Assembly: GCA_018894105.1 (NCBI GenBank)
Contig: CM032119.1
Span: 12,107,246 to 12,171,245, forward strand
From: Jacaranda mimosifolia
Lineage: Eukaryota; Streptophyta; Magnoliopsida; Lamiales; Bignoniaceae
Length of the DNA stretch: 64,000 nt
Reading direction: 5' to 3'
This document shows positions 39,882-50,983 of the stretch, one piece after another (position 1 is the stretch's first letter; each line of letters begins with the position of its first letter). Position numbers and translations under genes: made by a program. The notes under the pieces are model-generated. The model was given only the letters and a program-made list of their open reading frames with translations. It was not told the origin of the DNA and made no database searches.

Positions 39882-39904
39882 AAACTTTGAGTCCACAATC
39901 GAAA

Positions 39905-41508
39905 ATGGTTAACACCAGGCGAGCCGCTTCGAAAAGGGAAAAAAACAAGAGGTCTATCATTTCGCCTCCCCAATCTCAACAAGAACCTGGCGTGCCAGGA
40001 TCAAGCGCTCAACTAGAACAAGTGGTCACCCTGACTATGCCCTAATTAATGTAGCTCATTAGCAAGCAGATATCCGCATAAATCATTGCTCAACTCTCTG
40101 CCGCTCTGAATCAACATGCCGTCTAACTACAACTGGCAGCCAGCGCTACCCCATAACCAGCGCCTCTTGAGGAGAGACTGTCTAGAGAGAATCATGATCG
40201 ACCAGAGTCTGAGCGACCTCTCTCGAGATACGAACCCAGTTCAGATATTTTCCCAAGGAAGTTGCCCGACCTGCCCCCCGAGAAGAAGTGGTGGATTCTG
40301 TTGATTATGGCGTTTGACCCATTCGAGCCCCACAGCACGCTAGGGTCGAGAGCTCAAGACCTCAATCGTACAGAAACAAGTCTCAAGCTGATAGGGAGGA
40401 GGTATCTCATCAAGTCCAGCAGCTAAATAGGCGTTTGGAGGAGATTTCAAGGAGAAATACTGAGAAAAATCACTACCATGATAGGCCGCTGAGGTTTTGC
40501 CGAGAGAGAAAATCTCTTTTCATCCAGGAGATCATTGACGAGCACATCGCCGTAGACTCTAAGGTCCCAACCGGCCTGCCCTGGTATGATGGCTTGTCGG
40601 ATCCAAATGAACACTTAATGCAATTGGAGCATATGATGCAACTGCATGGGCTTAATGACTACATCCATGCTAAGATGTTGGTGGCTACTTTTCAAGGGAT
40701 TGCGCTCGATTGGTTTGTTAAGTTGGAGCTGGTGTCGATATATTCATTTGACCTGTTGTGTGACAAATTTTTGCACCAATTTGCCAGTCGAAGGAAGGCA
40801 AATATCCCCCACACCCACCTCCATACAATGAAACAAAATGAAGGGGAATACCTTCACAACTTTTTCACCAGGTTAAATATGGAAGTGTTAAAGATTGATA
40901 ACCCTCGGATTGAGTTCCTGATTAACGTGTTTTTCTTGGGCCTCAAACACAAAGAATGTGCCAATGCATAGGTGCGAGAGTGGCCTCGATTGATGGAGGA
41001 GCTGCTCGACCTTGCGGAAAGATATATGACTAAAGAGGACATAAACAGACTTAAATATGGCAACCCTAAGGTCGACAAGAAGAAGAATAAGGAGAAAGAT
41101 GATTGTCAACACAGGGAAAGTCGCCAATCTCCCATTGAGCACTTCCATGATTATACCCCGCTTAATCTCTTAAGGAAAGAGGTGTTGTTCGCCATCCAGC
41201 ATGAAAATTTCCTAAAAAAGCCCAGGAAACTGGCAAAGATAGAGGTCGTGAGAAAATCAAAGAAGTACTACCATTTTCACAAGCAAAAGGGCCATAACAC
41301 GGAAGACTATTTTAACTTGCACGATGAGGTCGAGAGGCTAATTCGACAAGTCCATCTCAAGAAATACATCGATGAACATGCCAGGCAAGATGAGGGCAAA
41401 ATCGATCGGACTCTCCATATAGAAAGGTTGGTTAGCCCGAGAATGGAAGATAAAGGAAAGAAAACTGCTAAGATCCCCGTCCACCCATTCGAGGAGCTAT
41501 TGACATGA
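39905..41508 (+). pseudogene. Tat gag polyprotein, broken
   Basis: It starts at ATG 39,905 (MVNTRRAASKREKN), and the first stop is at 40,043-40,045. A frameshift follows, and the main gag domain is at 40,435-40,971, with a retrotransposon gag core (GLSDPNEHLMQLEHMMQLHG; LVATFQGIALDWF; FLHQFASRRKA). The stop at 40,969-40,971 lies in frame with the next piece, 40,972-41,508. That piece holds the nucleic-acid-binding segment YYHFHKQKGHNTEDYFNLHD (first Cys and last Cys replaced by Tyr) and the following ERLIRQVHLKKYI. Gag would form the virus-like particle that packages element RNA in the cytoplasm. It cannot be made in full here. Confidence 0.8.
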
Positions 41509-44500
41509 TTGCGGGAGGTCCTACTGGTGGGGACTCGAAGTCCGCTAGAAGGTAGACCCAGCAATGACTGGAATAGACCAAATCAGCCCAATTTGAGACG
41601 ATTTTCCAGCTCTTAACCAGCGCAGAGCCAATCTCCTTCACTAAAGCAGACCTCGACCACCTTCGGAACAAAGGGGTCGACCTCAAGATAGACTGCCCCA
41701 TGGTTGTAACTGTCGAAGTAGCCAATTTTTAAGTAAGAAAGATCCTGATCGACAATGGCAGCTCCGTTAATATCATATTCTTATCAACCTTAAAAAGAAT
41801 GAATTTGGGGCAGTTAAAATTTGAGCCAGTTCGTATACCATTGGTTAGGTTCGGGGGATCGAAAATCATTCTGGAGGGATCCATCAACCTATCCACCTCA
41901 TTTAGAGGAGCTCCCTGTAGCAGGCCCCTTATGATAAATTACCTAGTAGTTGAAGCTTTATTTGCCTACAATGTCATTATCGGTCGACTAGTACTAAATA
42001 ACTTCTGGGCCATTGTCTCAACATACCACATGAAAATCAAATTCCTACCTCAGCAAGAACAAACAAGCTCCTATGCAACATAAAGGAAGCACGTCGCTGC
42101 TACACGATTTAAGTCGAAGCCAGCGAGCAGAAGAACTGACCTCAGTTGAAGTCCTCAAAGGATGCCCCTATAGTGGAACCTGAGGAAACAAAGGCGAGCA
42201 AGAAATGGAAACTAGAGGATACTAGGGTCGAGCCCCTAGGGGATTTCAAAACAGTCTAGCTGGAACCTGAAAATCTCGACAAGACAACTAGGATCGGAAG
42301 TGATATGGGCTACCATATGGAGTATCTTATAGTTGATTTCCTAAGCAAAAATATCGACGTGTTGCATGGAAAGCTTCCGACCTCCAAGGAATCGACCTAA
42401 GTGTCATTGTCCACCGCCTCAATACGGACCCATCGTACAAACCAGTGAAGCAGAAGATGAGGACCTTCAACGCTGAAAGAACCCAGATCATCGAAGAGAA
42501 GGTCAACAAACTCTTAGAAGCAGGATATATTATAGAAATTCAATATCCTTCTTGGCTTTGCAATGTTGTACTCGTCCCCAAGAATGAGGGAAAATGGCGT
42601 ATGTGTAATGACTTTACCGACTTGAATAAAGCTTGCCCTAAAGATCCTTACCCCCTGTTTCACATAGATTTACTAGTGGATTCTACAGCTGGTTGTGAAC
42701 TGTTGAGCATGATGGACGCCTTTCAACGCTATTATCAAATATTCATGGCACCAGAGGATAGGGTAAGATCTCTTTCGTCGTCCCTAATGGGGTATATTAT
42801 TTCTTGGTCATGCCTTTTGGGCTCGAAAATGTAGGAGCAACTTACTAGAGATTAGCCAACTCCATGTTCAAGAATGAGATTGGAAAGTCTATGGAAGTTT
42901 ATGTTGACGACATGATTATCAAGATAAAAAAAGTTGAGGGTCACCTAATTGACCTCAACCATAACTTCTCGATACTGTGGGCATTTGGTATGAAACTAAA
43001 CCCCAACAAGTGTACCTTCAAAGTTTGAGGAGGCAAGTTCCTAGGTTAAGTGGTTAGTCAAAGGGGGTTCGAAACGAACCCGCAGAAGATCCAAGCAATT
43101 TTGGATATCACCCCACCCCAAACAGTCCGGGACATACAGCGCCTGATCGGTAGGATAGTAGCCCTTGGCAGGTTTATTGCATGACTAGCCGACAAGAGTC
43201 TTCTTTTTTTCAAAATACTCAGGAATGCGAAAAAAGTGGGATTCCAATAGATGGAGCAGTGCGACCAGGCTCTGGTCGATCTCAAGAAATACCTTTCCCC
43301 GTCACCCATGCTCGCCAAACCTGAGCTGGGAAAAGTTCTACATCTCTACCTAGTCGTGTCTACTGCCTCGATTAGCTCGGTCTTAGTATCGACGAGAGAC
43401 AGAACTCATCAACCCATTTATTATTGCAGTAAAGCACTGTAGGGGCCCGAGCATAATTATCTAGAAATCAAAAAGTTCTCCATCGCCCTAGTTATAGCAG
43501 CATGGAAGCTACGGCCTTACTTCTAGTCTCATACGATCATAGTGTTGACAAACTAGCCGTTAAAATAGGTGTTGTTGAAGCCAGACACGTTAGGAAGGCT
43601 AACTAAGTAGGCCATCGAGCTTCGGGAATTCGACATCACATTCTTACCGTGGACCGCCATAAAAGCATAGGTTCTAGCCAATTTTGTCCCTGAGAGGCTC
43701 GACCTCTCGGACCAGCATGACCAGAACTCTTATGTATGGACTTTACTCATTGATGGATCTATAACCACCTCGGGAGGTGGAATTAGTGTCTCACTCCGCT
43801 CCCTACTTGCAGAAGAATATGATTTTGCAATCAAACTCGATTTCTTAGTTACCAACAACGAGGCAGAATATGAAGCCCTCATGACCGACATAAACATTAA
43901 GCAGCTAGTGGCGATCATCGATTCCTAGCTAGTGGCAGAGCAGGTTGAAGGAAACTTCAAAACCATGGAAAACAAAATGAGTCAGTACTTGGCTGAGGTG
44001 AAAAAATTACAACAGTTGTTCAAGAGTTTCACCCTCAGCCAGGTACCCCGATCAGAAAATGAGTAGGTTGACGCTCTCTCCAAGTTTGCAAGCTCGACGG
44101 GAGGGACCAAAGAAAGTACTATAACATTTCTAGTCGCCAGCAAACCTTTTATAAATACCAACGCCCAGAGCTTAGTAGGGAGCATCGAAGAAGCACCTCC
44201 TTCTTGGCAAGACCCAATCAAGCTCTACCTAAGGTAAGGAACAGTCCCCGAAGACAAAATTAAGGCATGTAGGCTCAAAGGACAAGAGCCAAATTTGCCT
44301 CGACGAGCACGGAAAACTCTATAGGAGATCGATATCGGGGCTATCCCTTAGATGCTTAGCCAGACTAAGCTAGTGAGGTCCTTCACGAAATCCACAAAGG
44401 CCTCTTTGGAAATCATTCTGGAGGTCAATCCTTGGTGCATAAGATTATCCGATACGGATATTTTTGGCCCACATTGTTAAAAGACTCTGTCGACTTCATT

Positions 44501-45430
44501 AGAAAGTGTCTATCCTGCTAGTTCCACTTAAACATACCACACCAACTAGCAGCATGAATGATAAATGTGGAGATCATGTGGCTATTCGATTAATGAGGTA
44601 TCGACATAGTCGGCCCCTTACCAAAAACATCAGGTCAATGAAAATTCATTATTATTGCAGTTGAATACTTTACTAAGTAGGTCGAAGCAGAAGTAGTTCC
44701 TAAAATAACTGATGCGGCCATCAAGAGTTTCATTTGGAAGAATATCATTTATTGTTTTGGTTTACCTAAAATTCTGATCTCAGACAATGGAACCCAACTC
44801 CAAAGTAAGAACACAAGGAGCTGGTGTGAGGATTTGGGGATCAACAAACACTTTACTTCAGTCAGAAACCCCTAAGCTAACGGTCAAACAGAGGTGAGGA
44901 ACAGAACTGTCCTCGACCATCTTAAGGCTCGACTAGAAGGAATAGGAGTAAGTTGGGTGGACGACCTCCTTGGGGTGTTATGGGTATATAGAACAACCCC
45001 GCGAAAAGCTATTGGTCACAGTCCCTATAGCTTGGTCTATGGCTCCAAAGCAATCATCCCATCTGAATTGTTACATCACACAGCTCGGGTGATCCATTAT
45101 ATCCCAGTCAGAAATATATCTAAAAGGGCACTTGACCTGGAAACCATTGATGAGCTACGACATGAAGCTTATAATATGATGTAGTGGTACAGATAAAAAA
45201 ATGACAGAACATTACAATAAAGCAGTTTGATCGTGTAGCTTCAAAGTCGAAGATCTCATCCTTAAGAAAGTTAAGGTGTTAAGGAATGTAGGAAAACTCG
45301 AGCCAGAATGGGAGGGGCCTTACTCCATGGTCAAGGTGTCAAAGCATAACGCATATTGACTAGTGGACCTGCATAGCAATGAACTACCACGACCATGGAA
45401 TGCTGTAAATTTAAAGAAGTTCTACGTATA
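41509..45430 (+). pseudogene. Tat pol: protease, RT, RNase H, second RNase H, integrase; broken
   Basis: Protease lies at about 41,700-42,085 (ILIDNGSSVNIIFLSTL). RT lies at about 42,445-43,040 (CNDFTDLNKACPKDPYP; YVDDMI at about 42,900), with a one-base deletion near 42,765. A Ty3-type RNase H runs to about 43,640, then a second, archaeal-type RNase H at about 43,730-44,080 (LLIDGSITTSGGG; VTNNEAEYEAL), the mark of the Tat clade. Integrase has its zinc finger at about 44,390-44,525, and catalytic Asp, Asp, Glu at GIDIVGPL (about 44,598), ISDNGTQ (about 44,780) and ANGQTEV (about 44,878). At least a dozen in-frame stops interrupt it. Many are TAG, TAA or TGA where family members have Gln or Arg. 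It would have copied and integrated the element; it is now inactive. Confidence 0.85.
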
Positions 45431-45508
45431 AAGAGACCATCGGTCTCCGTTGTATCCCCCTCATGCAAATTCAATTTGCATCATTTTTATAAATATTTGG
45501 TTCCCCGA

Positions 45509-45880
45509 CCCTGAGGTCGACCAAGCGGGTTTCGAACTACCAAGCTAAGGCTTTTCAATTGAGACAAAAAATAAGTTGATTGTTTATAGTCTACCCCAAA
45601 GTTGACCAAGCGAGCCTCGAACTGCCAACCTAAGGCTTTTCAGCCGAGATAAAAAATAAGTTGATCGTTTATAGTCGACCTCAAAGTCGACCAAGCGGGC
45701 TTTGAATTTCCAAGCCAAGGATTTTTAGTCGAGACAAAAATGAGTTGATCGTTTATAGTTGACCCCAAAGTCGAACATGTGGCCTCCGAACTGCTAAACT
45801 AAGGCTTTTCGGCCAAAATAATATATGACTTGATCATTTGCAGTCGACCCCGCAGACTACCAAGCGAACCTCAAGCTATC
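45509..45880 (+). repeat. 85-bp tandem repeat, about 4.4 copies, downstream of integrase
   Basis: The phrase GTCGACCAAGCG, or its variants, has CCAAGCG at 45,521, 45,606, 45,691, about 45,775 and 45,860, a steady 84-85 bp period. Each unit includes AAGGCTTTTCAGCCGAGA and AAGTTGATCGTTTATAGT. Tandem repeats between integrase and the 3' LTR are known in Tat-clade families such as Retand and can seed satellite DNA. Confidence 0.9.
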
Positions 45881-46269
45881 AAATCCAAGATGTACAATCT
45901 AAATTAAAGAATAATAAATAACAACTCAACCCTATCATTGAAACCTACTCAGTGTGATGCATTAAGTTAATATGGTTCGTTCGACAAGAACGATCATTCT
46001 ACCAAAATATAATAGTGCAAAATCAACACCAAGGGTCCACGAGTATCTTGGATTAATTCCATTTTTTCCAGTATCACACTATGTCAGATCGAATTATTTA
46101 CCTATCAACAATTAAAATTAAACGGAAACAAAAATGCTAAAAGTGAAACAGAGATTGGTACTCATCAATAATTTCTTTCAACTGTTCCGAATTACAACCT
46201 TCTAAAAGTAAAAACAAAAGTATAGTGAACAACCATCAACAGAGCAATGCCACGCAGGGCGATCAGACT

Positions 46270-48877
46270 CAGAAAGCAAGGAGCTCAGCAATTGCTTGAC
46301 CCTGCACCCTCAACATGTGCTCCTCGAGCACATCCTCAATTGCCTAGTCGAGTTCATCGCTCAAAGGGATGGGAACCACCACAGGGTTGTTCGCTCCATG
46401 CTCGGGCGTCACACTAGCAAGAGGAACAACAGCCATTACTGGCTGAGAAGGTCCTCCATCGTTAGCCAAAAACTTATTTTTGATCGGTGGTAGATACTCA
46501 GCGGCATCGACCATGCCGTCACAAATCTCGAATGCAAATTCGTTCACAAAGGTAAACTATTTTGCTACCTCATCCAACTTCTTCGCCACTTCAATCTCCT
46601 TTACTGCGCCTCAGTTAGGGGCACGACAGAAGGAGCTTTTGTGGCTCCCTCGACCACATAAGTCTCTACAGCTCCATCTTCAACCTCGTTGGCCTCCAGA
46701 TACATCTGTAGCTGTTCGTTTAGGATGGGGCTAATGCAATCTTTATCCTCCACTCGAAAAGCATAGCCCAAATACTTTAGCTGCTTGATCGCTTTGTCGA
46801 ACGCGTTCTTGGCATCAGCCAAAGAAAAGATAACGCTTGTATCTTGGAAAGTAAAGCATAGCATGAACTGCTACATGGTTTCTCGCCGCATCAGTGGCAA
46901 CTTACTGTAAAATTTAGCTCGAGCTTGTTAGATCACCGCATTATGCCCGGCTGCCCGACTAGACTCATAGCCACGCTGCGTATCTATCCTGGCTTGGTTT
47001 AGCAGCTCATCCATCCTTGTCTTCTCTGTAATGGCTGCGACCAACTGACTATCTTTCAGTTGGAGCTAGCTGTTGAGCTCATCAACCTCCTTTGTCAGTT
47101 CCTCGACTCTCGTCTGTGAAGACTCGAGCTGAGCCATAAGCGTCTCCAAATCTCTACCCTCCTGTAGATGATCACGGCTGGCTAGGGCCAGCTCCGACCT
47201 CCTGTAAAAATAGTAGTCCAGCTGGCTCACCTAAAAACTACAATTTTTGGTGAGCGAACAACGCTCGACTAGCATGCAAAACATAATGAGACAAACTTAT
47301 TAACCAGTCCCTTACCATGTTAGTGTGATAAGCCAGAGCTTTGAGTGCAGCGTCTTGGCTTAGGTCGACCCCGTCGTCTCCATGGAATACAAATTATGGA
47401 TAGCCATGCTCGGCTCCATCCCGAACTGGGGTGACGGTAGCTTCATTAAGTTGAACAACGCGTCATCTCAGCGTTACCCGAACAAGTCATATCCAGAAGG
47501 CTGGTCCGACCCCACAACCTTTCCTTTGCCCTTCTCAGTGGTTGTTCTCTTCAGAGCAGGTCCGGCCTGCTCGACCATCAGCCTCTTCCCCTGACCTGCA
47601 GGGCTACATCAAGTAGTCGTCGCTGGCTAAGCTGGCAGTGGAGTAGGCGATGGCGACGGTGTCATCGCCTCGGGCTGTGCCACTCCTTGTTGAGTCACTA
47701 CAGCCTGACAACGCTGCTCATTCCTCTGGTCCCTAGCCAAAGCCTATGCTCTTGATCGGTTCATAGTCTTGTCTCGATCTGCCAACAACATAAATAATAA
47801 AACTTTAGAGTTGAGCAAAAGGATGAATGCAAGTAAACAAACTAGTTAAGAATCGACAGCACTAACTGCCTAGTCGATCGCCTACTGGTAAGTCCAATTG
47901 AGCTGGCGATAAGCTAGTTAACACCAAACTCCTCTCCTCGATAAGCACCGAGGCCTCCACCTGACCAAACTCGACCAAGTCCCGGATGAATGTGTTGGGC
48001 TAGGTTAGAGTTAAGTTACCTAGTATCTTGATGTGCCCCATCCATCAACCCTTCGGAATATTAATTGAAGCCCCCAGCCATTCGAACATATAGGTAATAT
48101 TTTTTTCCATTCTTGCCTGTAGGAAGGGGCCAGGGTGACAAGAAATTTTTGGCGGGGTCGAGCAGTAAGGTAATAAAAACCCGACTCATCGGTGCTACCC
48201 GACTTTCAGAACATGGGAAGGTGAAAAAGGTTGGAAAATTTTGCGAAGGTGGCGGGTTGGTTGAATAAGTGCATTAAAATGATAAAGCTATATATGGTCA
48301 AGAAGCAATTTGGCAGTAGCTGAGTTATACATACTTCTAAAGCCCTAAGCAGTTCGACTCTAGGTCCAGCTAAGGGAAACCTAAGACCGTATCAAAAGGC
48401 CTTCTCGAACACAGTTATACACCCAATCAGAGGTCGATGTATCCTATCACGGGGGTCCAGGTACAATGAGCTCATACTCCTTTGGGACATGATACACCTG
48501 TCTAATATGTGCCAGGTCGGCGTAAGTTATCTTAGACACTATCTCACTATAGTGGTTAGGGGTGAACAGTGGACCACGTGATACTGGGGCTTGGCTTGGC
48601 TTGGCCCAGTATCACCCTCTCCAGCAGCACGATCGCAGCTCAAGCTACTGAAGCTCGAGCTGTCGCTAGATGAGCTGCTCAACTTATTTGTCGACCTCTC
48701 CAACCAATCAGAATGAGTGGTCTTACTATCCCCCCTGGCTACCCTCAAAAGTAGATAAATACCGCATTTCTCAAACAAAGGAGCAACTCGAATAAAACTA
48801 AGGAAAAGAGTTATTCGATTTTGATGAAGTCTAGGGTACAAAGCAATTGTAGGAAAAGCAGTTGGCTCAGAATTCAA
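46270..48877 (-). pseudogene. Antisense extra ORF of the Tat element, coiled-coil, broken
   Basis: On the minus strand it starts at ATG 48,877 (MNSEPTAFPTIALY) with a Ser-rich segment. Next is a conserved-looking tract near 48,480-48,540 (ADLAHIRQVYHVPKEYEL) and a more degraded middle. At 47,000-47,210 there is a clear heptad-rich coiled coil (ETLMAQLESSQTRVEELTKE, then VDELNS, stop, LQLKDSQLVA). It ends at 46,344-46,864 (FSLADAKNAFDKAIKQLKYL; MNEFAFEICDGMVDAAEYL). The coiled-coil part is broken only by one TAG, probably from CAG. Extra ORFs in antisense between integrase and 3' LTR are known from Tat-clade elements. It resembles the plant proteins labelled putative gypsy-type transposon (Transposase_28), from memory. 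Its function is unknown. Confidence 0.65.
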
Positions 48878-49110
48878 CCAGATGCAGAGTGGTAGAAGTA
48901 AAAATGAAGACTTTAACCGTGCCTATTTATAGGCATTCGAGCGCGAGAACCCCAAGCATCTGTAATAATGGCGTAACCGTCGTTGGACGTTGCGCCTGGC
49001 ACAATGTAACCCTCACATTAAATGTGCTAAACCCAGGTCAACTTTTAAAACCCCTCGTCAACGGACCCTTGTATCTGTACACTAATTGTCGATCATCTCG
49101 TTCAGAATTC

Positions 49111-49122
49111 AGAAGTGGGGGG
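49111..49122 (+). promoter_or_regulatory. Polypurine tract of the Tat element
   Basis: AGAAGTGGGGGG lies six bases upstream of the 3' LTR (TGATATGGG at 49,128). It is the plus-strand primer site. Confidence 0.75.
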
Positions 49123-49127
49123 ACTCA

Positions 49128-49933
49128 TGATATGGGATGGCCCAATAGGCTCAGTCCAAAGACTATAGACCCAAGAGTAGAATATCAAGCCCATTCATCC
49201 TCAGGACCAAATCACGTTGTCAACCTCGGTCGATACCTCACCCCTATTTTTAGAAGGCACGCTGAACAATGCAGGTGTCATTTGACTAGGCCGCGGTCCA
49301 AAGTCAGATGCTCTACTAATTCGACCATATTGTTTGGCTATCTCTTCCACAGGTCGTCAACCCACCCTGAGCTTGACCCCATTGCCAACCAGCGAGGTCG
49401 ACTTACTAAAGAATCCCTTCTCTACCGCATTAAATGCCCTGACAGGCGGCATACCTTTGCATTAATGGAGTGTGCCTCCCCAGTACCGCCCATATTGACA
49501 CGCTAAGCAGGGGGCGTGCCTCCAGTGTACTATTCTTTCCATGAAACCTGCAGATGAAGCCACCTAAAATAGTACAAGAATGGGAGATGACCTAAAGCTC
49601 TCCATACAAGGATAAGAGCCTTTTCTACAAGATAAGGGCATCTCAGACAAATCCCTCACCTGGGGAAGGCTTTAAATACCCCCTTTCTAAGCCCACCAAA
49701 GGTATGCCATTATATACTAAAAAGCCCTCACTGTACTGCTCATCTTATCTGGTCATTTTCATACTGACTTGAGCATCAGAGTGCCATAGCTGAGGGCACC
49801 TCGGCTAGCCTGACATTTGCTCGTGGTTGCAGGACTCAGCCTAGATCTCTGTGGAGCTCATTTATTCGACCAGACAGGTCGATTCACCCAGATTTTGTCC
49901 CAATCCAGTTATATACGATTTTTACCCTCATCA
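49128..49933 (+). repeat. 3' LTR of the Tat element
   Basis: It is 806 bp, the same length as the 5' LTR, and collinear with it. The TATA region is changed to CTTTAAATACCC (about 49,670). A 214-aa open frame that starts upstream (48,862-49,506) runs into it and is a chance ORF. Confidence 0.9.
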
Positions 49934-49941
49934 AAATATAT

Positions 49942-50401
49942 CACTAAAAAAAAGATAAATTAGTAACAAAATAATAAGTGGCAATATAAAAGTTGTCACT
50001 AATTGTGAATAAGAAAAAAAAATTGTTTTTCCACCTTAATAATTTTTATAAACTAAATAGTGACAATAATAGTGTTTAAATTGTCACTATTGGCAATTAA
50101 TTAGTGACACCCCTATGGTGGCAATTTAGTAACAATGAAAATTTTGTCACTAATTATAGTGGCAATTTTTATTATCACTAAGTCGTCATCATAAGGATGT
50201 CACTAATTGTTAATGGTGACAACTTAAAACATTATTTTTTTCTCACTAATGAGCCATATTGTGACAAAACAAAAATTACTATCACCTAAAAAATATCGCT
50301 AGTAACAAAATAAAAGCTATTTTCACTTTATGCATATTATTTGTGTTAATTTTTACATGTCACTTATTATTTTATCATTAATATAATATTTTTTTGTAGT
50401 G
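49942..50401 (+). mobile_element. CACTA-type MITE A (460 bp)
   Basis: It starts CACTAAAAAAAAGATAAATT and ends TTTTTTTGTAGTG, with 3-bp duplications TAT at 49,939-49,941 and 50,402-50,404. The interior is built of TTGTCACTAAT / ATTAGTGACAA words. Its left duplication directly abuts the AAATA duplication of the Tat element. There is no transposase. Confidence 0.8.
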
Positions 50402-50526
50402 TATATGTTTAAATTCAAGCATTAAAATTGTAAAAATAATAAAATTAATAATTCGATATTTTGTGTGTTTAAGAAATAAGGAGGAGAAAAATAAGAAACA
50501 AAATATATCTCGCATTTATGCACTCA

Positions 50527-50980
50527 TACTACAAAAAAATATAATATTAGTGACAAAATAATAAATGACAAAGTGAAAAATATTAGTAATAACATGTATT
50601 GAGTGACAATAGTTTTTATCTTATCACTAATAACCAATTTTTAAGTGACAAGAATTTTTATCTTGTCACAACATTACTCAATAGTAGCAAAAATTAATAT
50701 TTTAAGTTGTCTCCGTTAATAATTAGTGACACCCCTATAGTGACAATTTAGTGACAATAAAAACTGTCACTATAATTTGTGATAAAATTTTTATTGTCAC
50801 CATAGATGTATCACTAATTGTTTATAATGACAACTTTAACACTATTCTTGTCACTACTAAGTTTGTAAAAATCATTAAGGTGACAAAATTACAATTTTTG
50901 TCACTTAATATACATAATTAGTGACAATTTTTGCATTGTCACTTACTATTTTGTCACTAATATATCCTTTTCTTGTAGTG
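50527..50980 (+). mobile_element. CACTA-type MITE B (454 bp)
   Basis: It starts TACTACAAAAAAATATAAT (first base changed from C) and ends CCTTTTCTTGTAGTG, flanked by TCA at 50,524-50,526 and 50,981-50,983. It is the same family and orientation as the element at 49,942, sharing TTAGTGACAAAATAATAA-like ends and an interior of GTGACAA and TTGTCAC words. Confidence 0.82.
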
Positions 50981-50983
50981 TCA

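Larger units (their letters stand above)
39058..49933 (+). mobile_element. Ty3/gypsy Tat-clade retrotransposon, full length, inactive (10,876 bp)
   Basis: Both LTRs are 806 bp (39,058-39,863 and 49,128-49,933), start TGATATGGGATG and end TTTACCCTCATCA. They are flanked by a perfect 5-bp duplication AAATA (39,053-39,057 and 49,934-49,938). The order inside is PBS, gag, protease, reverse transcriptase, RNase H, a second RNase H, integrase, an 85-bp tandem repeat, an antisense extra ORF and a polypurine tract. A gag starting MVNTRR, the second RNase H and a long region between integrase and the 3' LTR are Tat-clade traits. All coding parts carry stops and frameshifts. The LTRs differ clearly from each other, about one base in five over the first 100 and fewer further in (eye estimate), so the insertion is old. 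Confidence 0.92.

Noticed and set aside
48862..49506. 214-aa open frame on the plus strand
   Set aside because: It runs from the end of the antisense ORF region across the PPT into the 3' LTR and has no motif. It is the shadow of antisense coding sequence plus LTR sequence.
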